Assembly: GCF_004005815.1 (NCBI RefSeq)
Contig: NZ_SACK01000008.1
Location: forward strand, 124,001-188,000
Reading direction: 5' to 3'
Length of the DNA: 64,000 nt
DNA from: Mucilaginibacter limnophilus
GTDB lineage: Bacteria; Bacteroidota; Bacteroidia; Sphingobacteriales; Sphingobacteriaceae
The position numbers were made by a program, and so were the translations under genes. The notes beneath the pieces are model-generated. The model saw only the letters and a program-made list of their open reading frames with translations. It was not told the DNA's origin and searched no databases. The stretch's first letter is position 1. Each line of letters begins with the position of its first letter. Below, piece by piece: positions 51,694 through 60,520 of the stretch.

Positions 51694-53231
51694 TTACTGA
51701 TTGGTCGCTACGCGATACGTTGGATCTTCGATGATGTTTACATCGATTACCCCGTCCGCATTTTTAAGCAATATCCGGCAATCCTCGCTTAGGTGCCGCA
51801 AGTGAAGTTTTTTGCCATTTTTATGATACCGCTCAGTCAACTTGTTCAGGGCCTCTATCGCAGACATATCTGCAACACGGCTTTCCTTGAAGTCAACGAT
51901 CACTTCATCAGGGTCATTCAACACATCAAACTTCTCATTAAATGCTGTCACGGAACCAAAAAATAAAGGGCCATAAATTTCATAATGCTTCACACCAGTT
52001 TCGTCCACGTATTTTTTCGCACGGATACGTTTTGCGCTTTCCCAGGCGAAAACCAGCGCAGAGATAATAACACCTATGAGCACCGCTAAAGCAAGGTTAT
52101 GCAGCAGAATAGTAATAATGGCCACTACTATTCCCACAAAGATATCCTGTTTTGGCATTTTATTGATGATGCGAAAACTTACCCATTCAAAGGTGCCGAC
52201 TGCTACCATGATCATTACACCGGTCAATGCCGCCATTGGCACTCGTTCAATGATCGGTGCACCAAACAGAATGATCATCAGGATGGTTAAGGCCGCAATA
52301 ATTCCGGATAATCTAGCTCTAGCTCCTGCGGACAAGTTGACCAATGTTTGTGCGATCATAGGGCAACCGCCCATCCCGAAGAGAAATCCATTTAACAGGT
52401 TTGCGCCACCTTGTGCGATCGCTTCGCGGTTGCCGTTACCTCGTGTGCCGGTAATTTCGTCTACAAGATTTAGTGTTAGCAGCCCTTCTGTTAAACCTAC
52501 GCCTGCCATGATCAAGGAATAGGGCAATATGATCTTCAACATATCAAACGTAAATGGTACCGATGGAATATGGAAGGCTGGAAAACCGCCGCTGACTGCG
52601 GCTATGTCCCTGACCGTTTTGGTGTGGATACCAAAACCAAGAACGATCAGAAAAACGATGACGATAGCTACCAAAGATGGCGGAACCGCTTTTGTCAGGC
52701 GCGGAAAAAGCACAACGATCCCGATGGTAAGCGCTACCAAGCCTGCCATCATGTATAGCGGACTGCCGGACAGCCATACTTCTTGACCGTCAATTATGGT
52801 TTTAAATTGCTCCAGTTGCGCCATAAATATAATAACGGCTAAGCCGTTCACAAATCCATACATCACCGGTTGCGGAACCAATCTGATAAACTTTCCTAGC
52901 TTGAACAAGCCAACAAGTATTTGAATAATGCCTGCGAGTGCTACTGCCGCAAATACGTATTCGAGGCCGTTGGATTTCATCAGTGCGATCAATACAACAA
53001 CAGTTGCACCAGCGCCTCCGGAAATCAGTCCGGCCTGCCGCCGAAAATGGAGGTGATCAAGCCCATAATGAAGGCAGCGTACAGGCCGACCAAAGGCGGA
53101 AATCCTGCCAGTATCGCGAAAGACAGTGATTCCGGCATCATCGTCATCGCGACTGTGAGGCCAGCAAGGACCTCGTTTTTGTAGTTGATTTTTTGAGAAA
53201 AGTCGAATAAGTTCAATTTAAAACCCGGCAT
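51694..53231 (-). pseudogene. SulP-family anion transporter with STAS domain, one frameshift
   Basis: Reads [40 protein letters not shown], then ITSIFGGRP, where frame 1 ends with a stop (about 53025). One added G at the GG of 53032-53034 restores [20 protein letters not shown] and the full remaining protein to 51694. The rest has about 10 TM helices (LANLLNGFLFGMGGCPMIAQ-type SulP core) and a C-terminal STAS domain (VIVDFKESRVADMSAIEALN). The family moves sulfate, bicarbonate or C4 acids. Single-base loss in an otherwise good gene: either an inactivating mutation or a consensus error. The N-terminus before 53231 in the longer frame is not native-looking. Confidence 0.88.
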
Positions 53232-53830
53232 AAAGAGAATAATTAGATAGTTAAATGAAGCATGGACGCAGAAAATGACACATCTATACAGACGTATATT
53301 ACGCAAACAAGCAGTTCAAGAAAATATTAGATACAAGTGAAACAGCCCAAAGAAATTTGAACTACGCGATGTTACCAGGAAGTAACTCAGGGTGGTGTAA
53401 CCGGACTATTATAAATAGCTTGTTTCATTGCCGGCAAAGGTAACGAAATATGGCGAACGACAAAACGTTAACCTGAAGTAAACAAAACGGGCATCTATGA
53501 TGGCACCCGTTAATCTTATTTTTAGAGAAACCATCACCATAGCCAGGCTTGTGTTGGCTGTACCTACACAGGTATTTTTACCAGTTGAGTTCACGATACA
53601 TGTGCGCTCTGTCATTGATTAGACTTTTTTCAGCCCAATCTGCTGTTAGGTCTATTACTGTCATAATGTTATAATCAGCCAGGATCAAGGAACGCCAAAC
53701 ATTTGGTATTTTCTCAGCAGTGTTCATCAAGACGAACCGGTGTAGTAAACGATGAATGGAATTTCAGAGGTCCGGCGAAACACTTATCATCCACTGCCGT
53801 TAATATTGTATCGCATTCAAATTGGTCAAT
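53232..53830. other. Intergenic region upstream of the SulP gene
   Basis: 599 bp with no recognisable gene. A 68-codon frame on the minus strand (53409-53615) lacks protein features. It should contain the SulP promoter. I see no repeat or RNA signature. Confidence 0.4.
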
Positions 53831-54040
53831 ATGATGAGCAAAGAAGAGTTACTCGAAGGTTTAGAGTTGTTGTACACCGGCAAAGCCTTCGCAGGTTTCA
53901 GAGAGGAAAACCCTTTTGTAACATTTTTGGGTTATGACAGCCATGGCTGGTCAAATATCTGGGTAAAGTACGGCGGGCGTAGTATTTTTACATCGATCAG
54001 GGATGTTATGCTAAAAAGCGATCTGACAAGCGTTATATGA
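53831..54040 (+). CDS. Small hypothetical protein
   Basis: 69 aa from the ATG at 53831 (MMSKEELLEGLELLYTGKAF). AGFREENPFVTFLGYDSHGW and SIFTSIRDVMLKSDLTSVI look like a small globular domain. No family recognised and no strong ribosome-binding site, so confidence is moderate. Its neighbours are unrelated small genes. Confidence 0.45.
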   Translation: MMSKEELLEGLELLYTGKAFAGFREENPFVTFLGYDSHGWSNIWVKYGGRSIFTSIRDVMLKSDLTSVI

Positions 54041-54144
54041 CGATTTACAACTTGGAGGAGTATTCCGATTATGTATCTTTGTATAGCAATATCGGGTTAC
54101 TGCCGGCGTTGCAGGGTTAATTTTTACTTTTAAAAGCTCCGAAG

Positions 54145-54429
54145 ATGAACCCATTAGACTTTCCTCAAATTACCGATCTGAGCCAGGCTGTGGGCTACCT
54201 GATCAAGAACCAACTGGCCAATGCAGGTACGGTCAGTACCGTAGCCAACCAAGTGATCATTTGCATTTCCCGCTTTGAAATCGAGCACCGGCTGGGCAAC
54301 CTGCTCCAGCAGATTTACCGAACGGTCGATCAGCAGTTCCCGGTCCGCAAAGACGATCTTTCGCTGGTGATACGTGATGCAGAGGGCTTGTATGAAAACA
54401 CTTTTAAGATCTGGAAGTCATCATCCTGA
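54145..54429 (+). CDS. Small hypothetical protein
   Basis: 94 aa, all helical by appearance: PQITDLSQAVGYLIKNQLAN, TVANQVIICISRFEIEHRLG, NLLQQIYRTVDQQFPVRKDD. The frame is free of odd codon patches and has a plausible start. I do not recognise the family. It stands alone upstream of, and convergent with, the DUF202 gene. Confidence 0.55.
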   Translation: MNPLDFPQITDLSQAVGYLIKNQLANAGTVSTVANQVIICISRFEIEHRLGNLLQQIYRTVDQQFPVRKDDLSLVIRDAEGLYENTFKIWKSSS

Positions 54430-54456
54430 ATGGCAGTTTTGTTAATCTTTCGCGGA

Positions 54457-54843
54457 TCATAGGTTTGGAAGCAGGTAATAAAGCAGTAGGAGGCTGCCAA
54501 TAACTACACCGGCTGTGAGCACGAGTAAAAGCCGGGATTGCGGATAAAATTGCGCATTCAGCAGTTGTTTTTCGATCCGCCGGTAACGCAGGTATCCGAT
54601 CAGGGCGGTTAGCGCACCGATCGCAACGAGGCACATGCCGATCAAACCGGAAAAACCCTTGACCGGTGTCGGTGCGATTTGACCGGTCATCGCTAAGGAG
54701 AGTTGCTTGACGAACAAAGAGAATTTGACGACCACAAAGCCGAACCCCATAAGGGCGATGCTGGTGCGGATCCAGGCCAGGAAGGTCCGTTCATTGGCTA
54801 AATGATCGCTGGCACTGGCTTTCGGGCGTTCTATTTCGTTCAT
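54457..54843 (-). CDS. DUF202 (YidH-type) membrane protein
   Basis: 128 aa, three TM helices. DHLANERTFLAWIRTSIALM near residues 12-33 is the DUF202 signature, followed by GFGFVVVKFSLFVKQL; later GMCLVAIGALTALIGYLRYR and the final TM. Function unknown; relatives (YidH and Vtc1-like proteins) are linked to membrane or polyphosphate processes. It starts at the ATG at 54843. Confidence 0.92.
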   Translation of the reverse strand: MNEIERPKASASDHLANERTFLAWIRTSIALMGFGFVVVKFSLFVKQLSLAMTGQIAPTPVKGFSGLIGMCLVAIGALTALIGYLRYRRIEKQLLNAQFYPQSRLLLVLTAGVVIGSLLLLYYLLPNL

Positions 54844-54994
54844 GGTTTATCGGCGATCTGGTGTTAGAGAATCATTTACAAGATTAATGCCATTCGTAGG
54901 CGCATCTCTGGCACAAGTCAATGGATCATTACAGGCGGTTCATGGCGGATAAAGATTATATCTCGACCAGTTTAACTAGCTTAAGTTCAATCAC

Positions 54995-55024
54995 AGAGGC
55001 CGTCTTAATAAGCGGCCTCTTTTT
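54995..55024 (+). terminator. Terminator-like hairpin
   Basis: AGAGGCCG (54995-55002) and CGGCCTCT (55013-55020) are perfect arms with a 10-base loop, followed by TTTT (55021-55024) on the plus strand. No plus-strand gene ends nearby except the one at 54429, so its gene is not obvious. Confidence 0.6.
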
Positions 55025-55047
55025 GAAGTCTCAACTTTAATCAGAAG

Positions 55048-55263
55048 TTATTGCGATTTCTGAATCCGTCTCATTCTTAAAAACAGTAATACGGTTAAGC
55101 TTAAAAATAATATCAAGCCGGTAGAAAGACATATTTTTTTTAAGACCGAGCCGTCATCCAAGGCTTTGATCGTTAGTCCAAACGTGGACAGCAACAAGGC
55201 TAAATGTATCCAGAACAAAAATACGGCCTGTTTCTCCTCGCTCTTTTTATCTGCTTCTTTCAT
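55048..55263 (-). CDS. Small two-helix membrane protein
   Basis: 71 aa: charged N-terminus (KEADKKSEEKQ), TM1 at about residues 14-32 (VFLFWIHLALLLSTFGLTIK), TM2 at about 45-63 (ICLSTGLILFLSLTVLLFLR), and a basic tail MRRIQKSQ. No family recognised. Monocistronic on the minus strand. Confidence 0.55.
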   Translation of the reverse strand: MKEADKKSEEKQAVFLFWIHLALLLSTFGLTIKALDDGSVLKKICLSTGLILFLSLTVLLFLRMRRIQKSQ

Positions 55264-55546
55264 AATATAAAGATCAGAAACCTTTCTTAAAAGTGATGCA
55301 AAATTTGATAGTATTTCAGTTTGACCCTAATCGAAATTTATCATGACCGAATGCACTTTTTAAACCTTATTAATGTAGTTTTGAAGTGATGAGAATGACC
55401 GTAATGTTATAATGCCCTTCCCGCTCAATTTGGAGCATGCACGGTAAACCAACCGTGTACGCAATCTTTTTATCTTATTGTTTACCCGTGAAGTTTTTGC
55501 TCGTGCAGTATTGCGCGGGTGGAGGCTGTCAATTTTATTAACTTAT

Positions 55547-56326
55547 ATGTCATACCTCTTAAGTAAAAAACAGATCGAACAGTTCATTCACGATGGCTTT
55601 GTTCGAATAGATAACGCGTTCTCTGCCGAACTGGCTAATGCTGCCTTAGCTATTTTATGGCAGGATATCCCTTTTGATCGTTTCAGCCCCGAAAGTTGGA
55701 CAGAGCCGGTCATCCGTTTAGGCATGTATACGCAGGAGCCGTTTATTAAGTCACTGAATACACCTGCCTTATACGCCGTATTTGACCAGCTTGTAGGCGC
55801 AAATAAATGGATCCCCTGTAAAAGCGTCGGTTCATTCCCAGTTAGGTTCCCAGCGGGCAAAGAACCTAATGATATCGGTAAACATGTCGATGTTAGTTTC
55901 CCGGGTGATGATCCGGGAAATTACTTTGAATGGCGGGCTAATATCAAATCAAAAGGAAGAGCATTACTCATGTTAGTTCTATACTCGGATGTAAGCAGCG
56001 ACGATGCGCCTACCGTCATATGCAAACGATCACACCTGGATGTGGCGAAGTTGCTTTATCCGGAAGGAGATCGTGGCCTTTCATTTATGGACCTGGCAGC
56101 CAGGCTGAGCGACTTGCCAAACCGTGATGAAGTGTTAGCGACAGGCAAAGCGGGTACAATTTATCTTTGTCACCCTTTTTTGGTTCATTCCGCCCAATCA
56201 CATAAAGGGACCAACCCTAAATTTATGGCACAACCACCGCTGTTGCTGCGGAGCGAACTAAACATAATGGATCAGGAAATCGGATTTTCACCCGTCGAGC
56301 AGGCTATACGTCTGGCAATTGATTAA
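55547..56326 (+). CDS. Fe(II)/2-oxoglutarate dioxygenase, phytanoyl-CoA hydroxylase family
   Basis: 259 aa from the ATG at 55547 (MSYLLSKKQIEQFIHDGFVR), the normal PhyH opening; the longer frame from 55478 lacks it. Iron ligands HxD lie in GKHVDVSFPGDD (near residue 105-120) and the distal His in YLCHPFLVHSAQSHKGTNPK. The double-stranded beta-helix core is consistent with an enzyme that hydroxylates a small molecule. Substrate unknown. The gene ends just before a strong terminator. Confidence 0.85.
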   Translation: MSYLLSKKQIEQFIHDGFVRIDNAFSAELANAALAILWQDIPFDRFSPESWTEPVIRLGMYTQEPFIKSLNTPALYAVFDQLVGANKWIPCKSVGSFPVRFPAGKEPNDIGKHVDVSFPGDDPGNYFEWRANIKSKGRALLMLVLYSDVSSDDAPTVICKRSHLDVAKLLYPEGDRGLSFMDLAARLSDLPNRDEVLATGKAGTIYLCHPFLVHSAQSHKGTNPKFMAQPPLLLRSELNIMDQEIGFSPVEQAIRLAID

Positions 56327-56352
56327 CCGTTAAAATGCCCTGCCCATGCATG

Positions 56353-56390
56353 GCCCCCAAAGAACTTAAACGCTCATTGGGGGCATTTTT
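56353..56390 (+). terminator. Rho-independent terminator of the dioxygenase gene
   Basis: GCCCCCAA (56353-56360) and TTGGGGGC (56377-56384) are perfect arms; the T-run ends at 56390. It lies 27 bp after the stop at 56326. Confidence 0.9.
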
Positions 56391-56589
56391 ATGAATTAAG
56401 AAAGCGTACAGGACCGAATCCAAGTGGAGGTAGAATTGAAGACAGTGGCAGCGATCAATAACATCTTTCAAAATGCGCAATTACCAACATTTATCACTTT
56501 ATTTCTGCAGTGTTTTGGGCTGAAATACTTCCTTAAAAGCCTTAAGCGGGCTTAATCGGCTTATGTTTATAAAATATTATTTTTGAACT

Positions 56590-57168
56590 ATGTTAGACCC
56601 GCTTTTTGATTATATACAACGTTACGGTAAGCAGCTATTGTCCGAAGCGGAAAAGGAAAGAATCCGCAGGATCATGCTGCCCAAACGACTGCGCAGGAAA
56701 CAATATTTCCTGGAGGAAGGTAAGGTTTGTACTTATACCGGCTTTATTGTTCGTGGCGCTACACGTCAGTTCAGTGTAGATGAGCAAGGCAATGAGCATA
56801 TCCTGCAACTGGCCATTGAGAACTGGTGGATCACGGACCGCGACAGTTACATGAACCGTACGCCATCGAAATATTTTATAGAGGCCTGGGAAGATACCGA
56901 GCTCTTGCTGATGCCGCGTGAACGACTGGATGAGCTGCTGGAGATACCGGCGATCAAAGGCATGTTCTGGCAGATGAGCGAGAACAACCACATCGCCTCG
57001 CAAAAACGGCTGGACGATACCATCAGTTTGCCCGCCATCAAACGCTATGAGCATTTTGAGCAACTCTATCCTGAGATCGTTCAGCGCTTTCCCGCACACC
57101 AGATCGCTTCTTACCTGGGCATCGCACGCGAAACGCTGAGCCGGGCCCGGTCACGTTCACTACGCTAA
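56590..57168 (+). CDS. Crp/Fnr-family transcription regulator
   Basis: 192 aa. Cyclic-nucleotide-binding-like beta-roll (residues 1-120) with KRLRRKQYFLEEGKVCTYTG, FIVRGATRQFSVDEQGNEHI and AIENWWITDRDSYM. The C-terminal HTH (residues about 150-192) ends PAHQIASYLGIARETLSRAR. This is the common Bacteroidota type with no bound cofactor residues I can confirm. TATTTTTG, an exact TAnnTTTG box, lies at 56578-56585, only 5 bp before the ATG, so the mRNA could be leaderless or another promoter is used. It probably controls the operon downstream. Confidence 0.92.
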   Translation: MLDPLFDYIQRYGKQLLSEAEKERIRRIMLPKRLRRKQYFLEEGKVCTYTGFIVRGATRQFSVDEQGNEHILQLAIENWWITDRDSYMNRTPSKYFIEAWEDTELLLMPRERLDELLEIPAIKGMFWQMSENNHIASQKRLDDTISLPAIKRYEHFEQLYPEIVQRFPAHQIASYLGIARETLSRARSRSLR

Positions 57169-57169
57169 C

Positions 57170-57276
57170 GGTCACTTCACTGTGACCTTTGTCAACAGGC
57201 GTTCGTGACAAAGGTCATCGTCCGGGGTCTCTTTCGCCCGGTACTTTTGCTTTGTAAACATTAAAAAATACAAAGC
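57170..57276 (+). promoter_or_regulatory. Operator, -7 box and leader hairpin of the isochorismatase operon
   Basis: Perfect 12-bp arms TGACCTTTGTCA (57183-57194) and TGACAAAGGTCA (57206-57216, 57217 edge) flank an 11-base spacer; GGTCAC-N6-GTGACC (57170-57187) overlaps it. TACTTTTG at 57242-57249 fits TAnnTTTG exactly, with no visible -33 element. A leader hairpin GCTTTGTA (57249-57256)/TACAAAGC (57269-57276) precedes the ATG at 57279. A Crp/Fnr site is inferred from the adjacent regulator gene. Confidence 0.6.
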
Positions 57277-57278
57277 AC

Positions 57279-57875
57279 ATGAAAAAGTTCAAGATCGAAG
57301 ACACAGTTATATTACTGATCGACCACCAACAAGGCACCATAAATTTTTCAGCTAACCGCCCGCACGATGTGATCATCTCACGCGCCCGTGCGCTGGCACG
57401 CTTAGCAAAAGGCTTGAACATTCCGGTGGTGCTCACCACCAGCCAGGAAGAAATGCAGCAGGGCCCGCTGATCACCGACCTGCAGCAAATATTGCCGCAG
57501 GAATATGCAGCGCGCATAAAACGCCAGGGTATCACCAATGCCTGGGATGACGCGGAATTCAAAGCAGCAGTCTTGAAAGTGGCTGACGGCCGTAAGAACA
57601 TCGTGATGGCCGGCCTGACCAATGACGTTTGTATCGTTTGGCCGGCTATCGACATGCAGGAAGAAGGATTTGACGTTCAGGTGGTCATCGACGGTGGCGG
57701 TTCACCCACACAGATCGCTGAGGATGTGGCCCAAAAGACCTGGGAAGCGCAAGGCGTTCGTACCACGACCATCAGCCAGTTCGTTTCGGAACTGATCGGC
57801 AGCTGGGCCTCACCGGAAGGTGAGATCGCCAAACCGATCGTTATTGAAGAGATCTATTCCATGTTATTCAAATAA
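57279..57875 (+). CDS. Isochorismatase-family cysteine hydrolase
   Basis: 198 aa. VILLIDHQQGT carries the catalytic Asp15; a Lys in RIKRQGITNAW near residue 85 and the nucleophile Cys in MAGLTNDVCIVWPAIDMQEE near residue 118 complete the triad. These enzymes cleave amide or vinyl-ether bonds of small molecules (nicotinamidase-like and others); the substrate is not predictable. It follows the operator region and is the first gene of an operon with pirin and cupin proteins. Confidence 0.92.
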   Translation: MKKFKIEDTVILLIDHQQGTINFSANRPHDVIISRARALARLAKGLNIPVVLTTSQEEMQQGPLITDLQQILPQEYAARIKRQGITNAWDDAEFKAAVLKVADGRKNIVMAGLTNDVCIVWPAIDMQEEGFDVQVVIDGGGSPTQIAEDVAQKTWEAQGVRTTTISQFVSELIGSWASPEGEIAKPIVIEEIYSMLFK

Positions 57876-57884
57876 TTTTTCACG

Positions 57885-57908
57885 GCCGCGCCGGTATACC
57901 GGCGCGGC
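57885..57908. repeat. Perfect palindrome between isochorismatase and pirin genes
   Basis: GCCGCGCCGG (57885-57894), TATA, CCGGCGCGGC (57899-57908) forms a 10-bp GC stem. No T-run follows, so it is more likely an mRNA stability or attenuation element between operon genes than a full terminator. Confidence 0.55.
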
Positions 57909-57917
57909 TCTAAATCG

Positions 57918-58610
57918 ATGATCATGTTAAAGAAAATAAACAGCGATACTTTCCGTGGCAATGGCCCGATCAGGGTACTTTATCCGGGTTTGGTTTTAAA
58001 TGAAGGTGATACCGGACTGGGCAGCATTGGCCGTATCGATCATGCAACCTTCAGGGGCCGGCACCATATCGCCATGCATCCCCACGTCAACGATGAGATC
58101 CTTTCTTATTTCCGCTCCGGAACGGTGAAGCACCGCGACAGCGAAGGCCATCAGGAGATCCTGAGCGGCGGGCGCCTGATGCTGATGAAAGCGGGGCAGT
58201 TTTTCCAGCACGAAGAGGATATCGACGGAGTAATCGAACCGCATGAGGGTTTGCAGATCTTTATCCGGCCGGGCGAAAAAGACCTGCGGCCGAAAGTCAT
58301 CTTTCATGACCTGCCTGAACTATACAGTGATAACGCATGGCGGTTGCTGGCTTCACCTGCTGCGGATACCACATTGCAGTTCAGCAGCCGGACATGGATC
58401 TATGACAACCGGCTGGCTGCAGGAACTTCCGCCAGTTTGCCGGAGTTTCCCGCAACCGGTCTGACCGGACTTTTGTATATTTATCAGGGCGGCCTAACCG
58501 TCAATAATGACCTGCCGTTGCAGAAACAGGAAGGACTGATCTTCCGGGATGAATTCCCTGGAAATACAGACAACTACCGGTGCGGAACTGGTCCTGTTCT
58601 TGACCGATGA
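57918..58610 (+). CDS. Pirin-family protein, C-terminus shifted out of frame
   Basis: 230 aa. Bicupin of the pirin type: FRGRHHIAMHPHVNDEILSY has the metal-binding His residues, and IFIRPGEKDLRPKVIFHDLP is the inter-domain region. The last 20 or so residues in this frame are not native. Removing one base at about 58554-58555 gives DESLEIQTTTGAELVLFLTD and a natural end, SGNQLD, with the stop at 58660-58662. Pirins include quercetin dioxygenase-like enzymes and redox co-regulators; the function here is unknown. A second ATG at 57924 may be the start. Confidence 0.82.
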   Translation: MIMLKKINSDTFRGNGPIRVLYPGLVLNEGDTGLGSIGRIDHATFRGRHHIAMHPHVNDEILSYFRSGTVKHRDSEGHQEILSGGRLMLMKAGQFFQHEEDIDGVIEPHEGLQIFIRPGEKDLRPKVIFHDLPELYSDNAWRLLASPAADTTLQFSSRTWIYDNRLAAGTSASLPEFPATGLTGLLYIYQGGLTVNNDLPLQKQEGLIFRDEFPGNTDNYRCGTGPVLDR

Positions 58611-58668
58611 GCAGGCGCCCATTTACAAAAGCGGTATGTACAGCGGCAATCAATTAGATTAGAATAAT

Positions 58669-59169
58669 ATGGAAAACACTGTTCGTATACTGGATAAGAA
58701 CGACGGCCGGCGCTTAGGCGTGGTAGGTGGTAATTACCGGGTGATCGTAGACGGCAAGGACACCGATGGTGCCTACGCCGTTATCGAAATGCTGGTACCG
58801 CCGGGCGGCGGTCCGCCACCGCACAGCCATCCATTGACGCAAGAAACCTTTTATGTGCTGGCAGGTGAAGTGACCTTTAAAACAGAAGCGGGGCACCAGG
58901 TAGTACAGCAGGGTGGTTTCGTGGTCATTCCCTTTGGCGGAGCCATCCATTGTTTTCAAAATACCTCAGGAGCAACCGCCTGCTTACTCTGTACGGTCAT
59001 GCCGGCCGGCCTGGAAGAGGTATTCCAGGCGATCGGTACACCCGTCGCCCCCGGTGAGTTCCTGCCGGTACCCGAGTTGACACCGGACCGCAAAGCCCTG
59101 TTGCAGCGATTGGACGAAGCGCATCAACAACAGACCTATCCCCGTGACTATTTGGATCTGAAAGAATAG
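58669..59169 (+). CDS. Single-domain cupin protein
   Basis: 166 aa. The cupin motif 1 is GGGPPPHSHPLTQETFYVLA with G(X)nHXH(X)4E; motif 2 is GGFVVIPFGGAIHCFQNTSG. A metal-bound beta-barrel that likely acts on small molecules or binds them. It starts 7 bp after the true pirin stop, so the isochorismatase, pirin and cupin genes make one operon. The C-terminal helix (LTPDRKALLQRLDEAHQQQT) is unusual only in being long. Confidence 0.9.
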   Translation: MENTVRILDKNDGRRLGVVGGNYRVIVDGKDTDGAYAVIEMLVPPGGGPPPHSHPLTQETFYVLAGEVTFKTEAGHQVVQQGGFVVIPFGGAIHCFQNTSGATACLLCTVMPAGLEEVFQAIGTPVAPGEFLPVPELTPDRKALLQRLDEAHQQQTYPRDYLDLKE

Positions 59170-59584
59170 ATTTGAAAAGATATGTAAACACAGATAAGAC
59201 GGGCAACTGGTTATTGTCCCAATCTAGAAGACTTGTTAAACTGCATGCAGAATTTTTACTTAAGTGACCTGTTCAACCTCCTTCAGACCGACTACTGCAG
59301 CGAGTTCGGCCAAATGACCCTATAAGCCATGAATTCGGCTGGTAATTGCATGATCTTCGTTAAAAATACAGATTGATTGGTTTGACATATCGAAGTGTCG
59401 TATTAGTGATTTCCAAGCGACGATAATGTTCAGTTATCCTTTATTAAACTTATTGCATCGCCATCGAAAAATTCATCTTGGAGTGTTTTTTTTGCGAGGA
59501 TAGGCGACTTTAAAGGATGTGGTCGGATCATAACGTTCGCCGGTACCCTGTTGTAAGCTAGCTCTATGGTTCGTTGAAATCCCA
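59170..59584. other. Intergenic region before the defence operon
   Basis: 415 bp between convergent operons. No recognisable protein, RNA or repeat; several stops in all frames. A terminator for either operon is not obvious. Confidence 0.4.
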
Positions 59585-60511
59585 TTACAAAAACGAGGCC
59601 GATTTGTAGCCAGAAGCAATTCTGACTTCGAGGATCTTATTCTCTTTCACCAGTAACACCTGCACACGTTCTCCGTCGGGTAGCTCGTATTGGATATGGG
59701 CATACGCGAAATCGCTGCCCTCCGGGTCCATCCAGGCTTGGCCGAGGCCGTTGATCATGCCGAAGCGATCTTCTTCGGATGCTTTCATGACAGGGTATTC
59801 CCAGTTCTGCGCTTTTTTCAGATGCGGGATCAGGAAATCAAAGGGGACCATCATATCCGAGGAAATGGGTTCCAGGTCTTCATCGTGGTAGTATTGTTCG
59901 AGGGGCTCTTCGGCATGGGTATAGGCGTGCCACAGGAAAGCCAGTTCTTCATGGTTCAGTTTGGTGAAGTCGAGCTGGTGGTAGAGGTCATACAGGGCTT
60001 TGGGACCCGGTAGGATATGATGGGATACCCATTGCTGGAGCAGGCCCCGGACGAGGCGTACGTGGTCATCGGCGAAATACTTGACGATGATATCAGGGAA
60101 CAGGAGCAGTTGCTGTTTGAGGAATTTGCCTTCGATAGTATGGATCATAAAAGATTCGGTTTGCCGGGCTTTTTCCAGCCACTCGCGGGTGGCGGTGGTT
60201 AGGTAGGAAGATACGATGAGCAGGAAATGCTCTGCTTTTTCTACCCTGGCCCAGTTGATCTTTTCGACCACCTGGTCAAGAGGAAGGCCCTGGCTATGCC
60301 GCTTACATTCGATAAACCATTTTTCGGTATAAGGGCTCGTGATGGTATCGGTCACGGTGCGCCGGGCTTCGATGTCGCGGCCATGGTCAGCGCCGCCCTG
60401 ACGCCAGGCCATAGTGTGGAAGCGGAACCGGACGAGGATGTCGTAGCAAAGCTCTTCAAATTGTTTCCAATCGAGCCGGTCAAAATCGATATCATCTTCC
60501 TGGTAGGCCAT
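59585..60511 (-). CDS. Mrr-like restriction endonuclease-fold protein
   Basis: 308 aa. The nuclease core lies in residues 1-120: DWKQFEELCYDIL, then RQGGADHGRDIEA (active-site Asp46) and WFIECKRHSQGL (Glu68-Cys-Lys70). This is the PD-(D/E)XK pattern of Mrr_cat. The C-terminal 190 residues are helical and then a small beta-domain, unlike known Mrr proteins, and may be a specificity or interaction domain. It is the last gene of the minus-strand operon, 9 bp after the ATPase gene, and is a plausible effector. Confidence 0.82.
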   Translation of the reverse strand: MAYQEDDIDFDRLDWKQFEELCYDILVRFRFHTMAWRQGGADHGRDIEARRTVTDTITSPYTEKWFIECKRHSQGLPLDQVVEKINWARVEKAEHFLLIVSSYLTTATREWLEKARQTESFMIHTIEGKFLKQQLLLFPDIIVKYFADDHVRLVRGLLQQWVSHHILPGPKALYDLYHQLDFTKLNHEELAFLWHAYTHAEEPLEQYYHDEDLEPISSDMMVPFDFLIPHLKKAQNWEYPVMKASEEDRFGMINGLGQAWMDPEGSDFAYAHIQYELPDGERVQVLLVKENKILEVRIASGYKSASFL

Positions 60512-60520
60512 GTCTCTTAT

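Noticed and set aside
53409-53615. 68-codon minus-strand frame
   Set aside because: Composition and lack of start context suggest chance.
57885-57908. Terminator between the isochorismatase and pirin genes
   Set aside because: The stem is strong but has no T-run, and the genes look like one operon.
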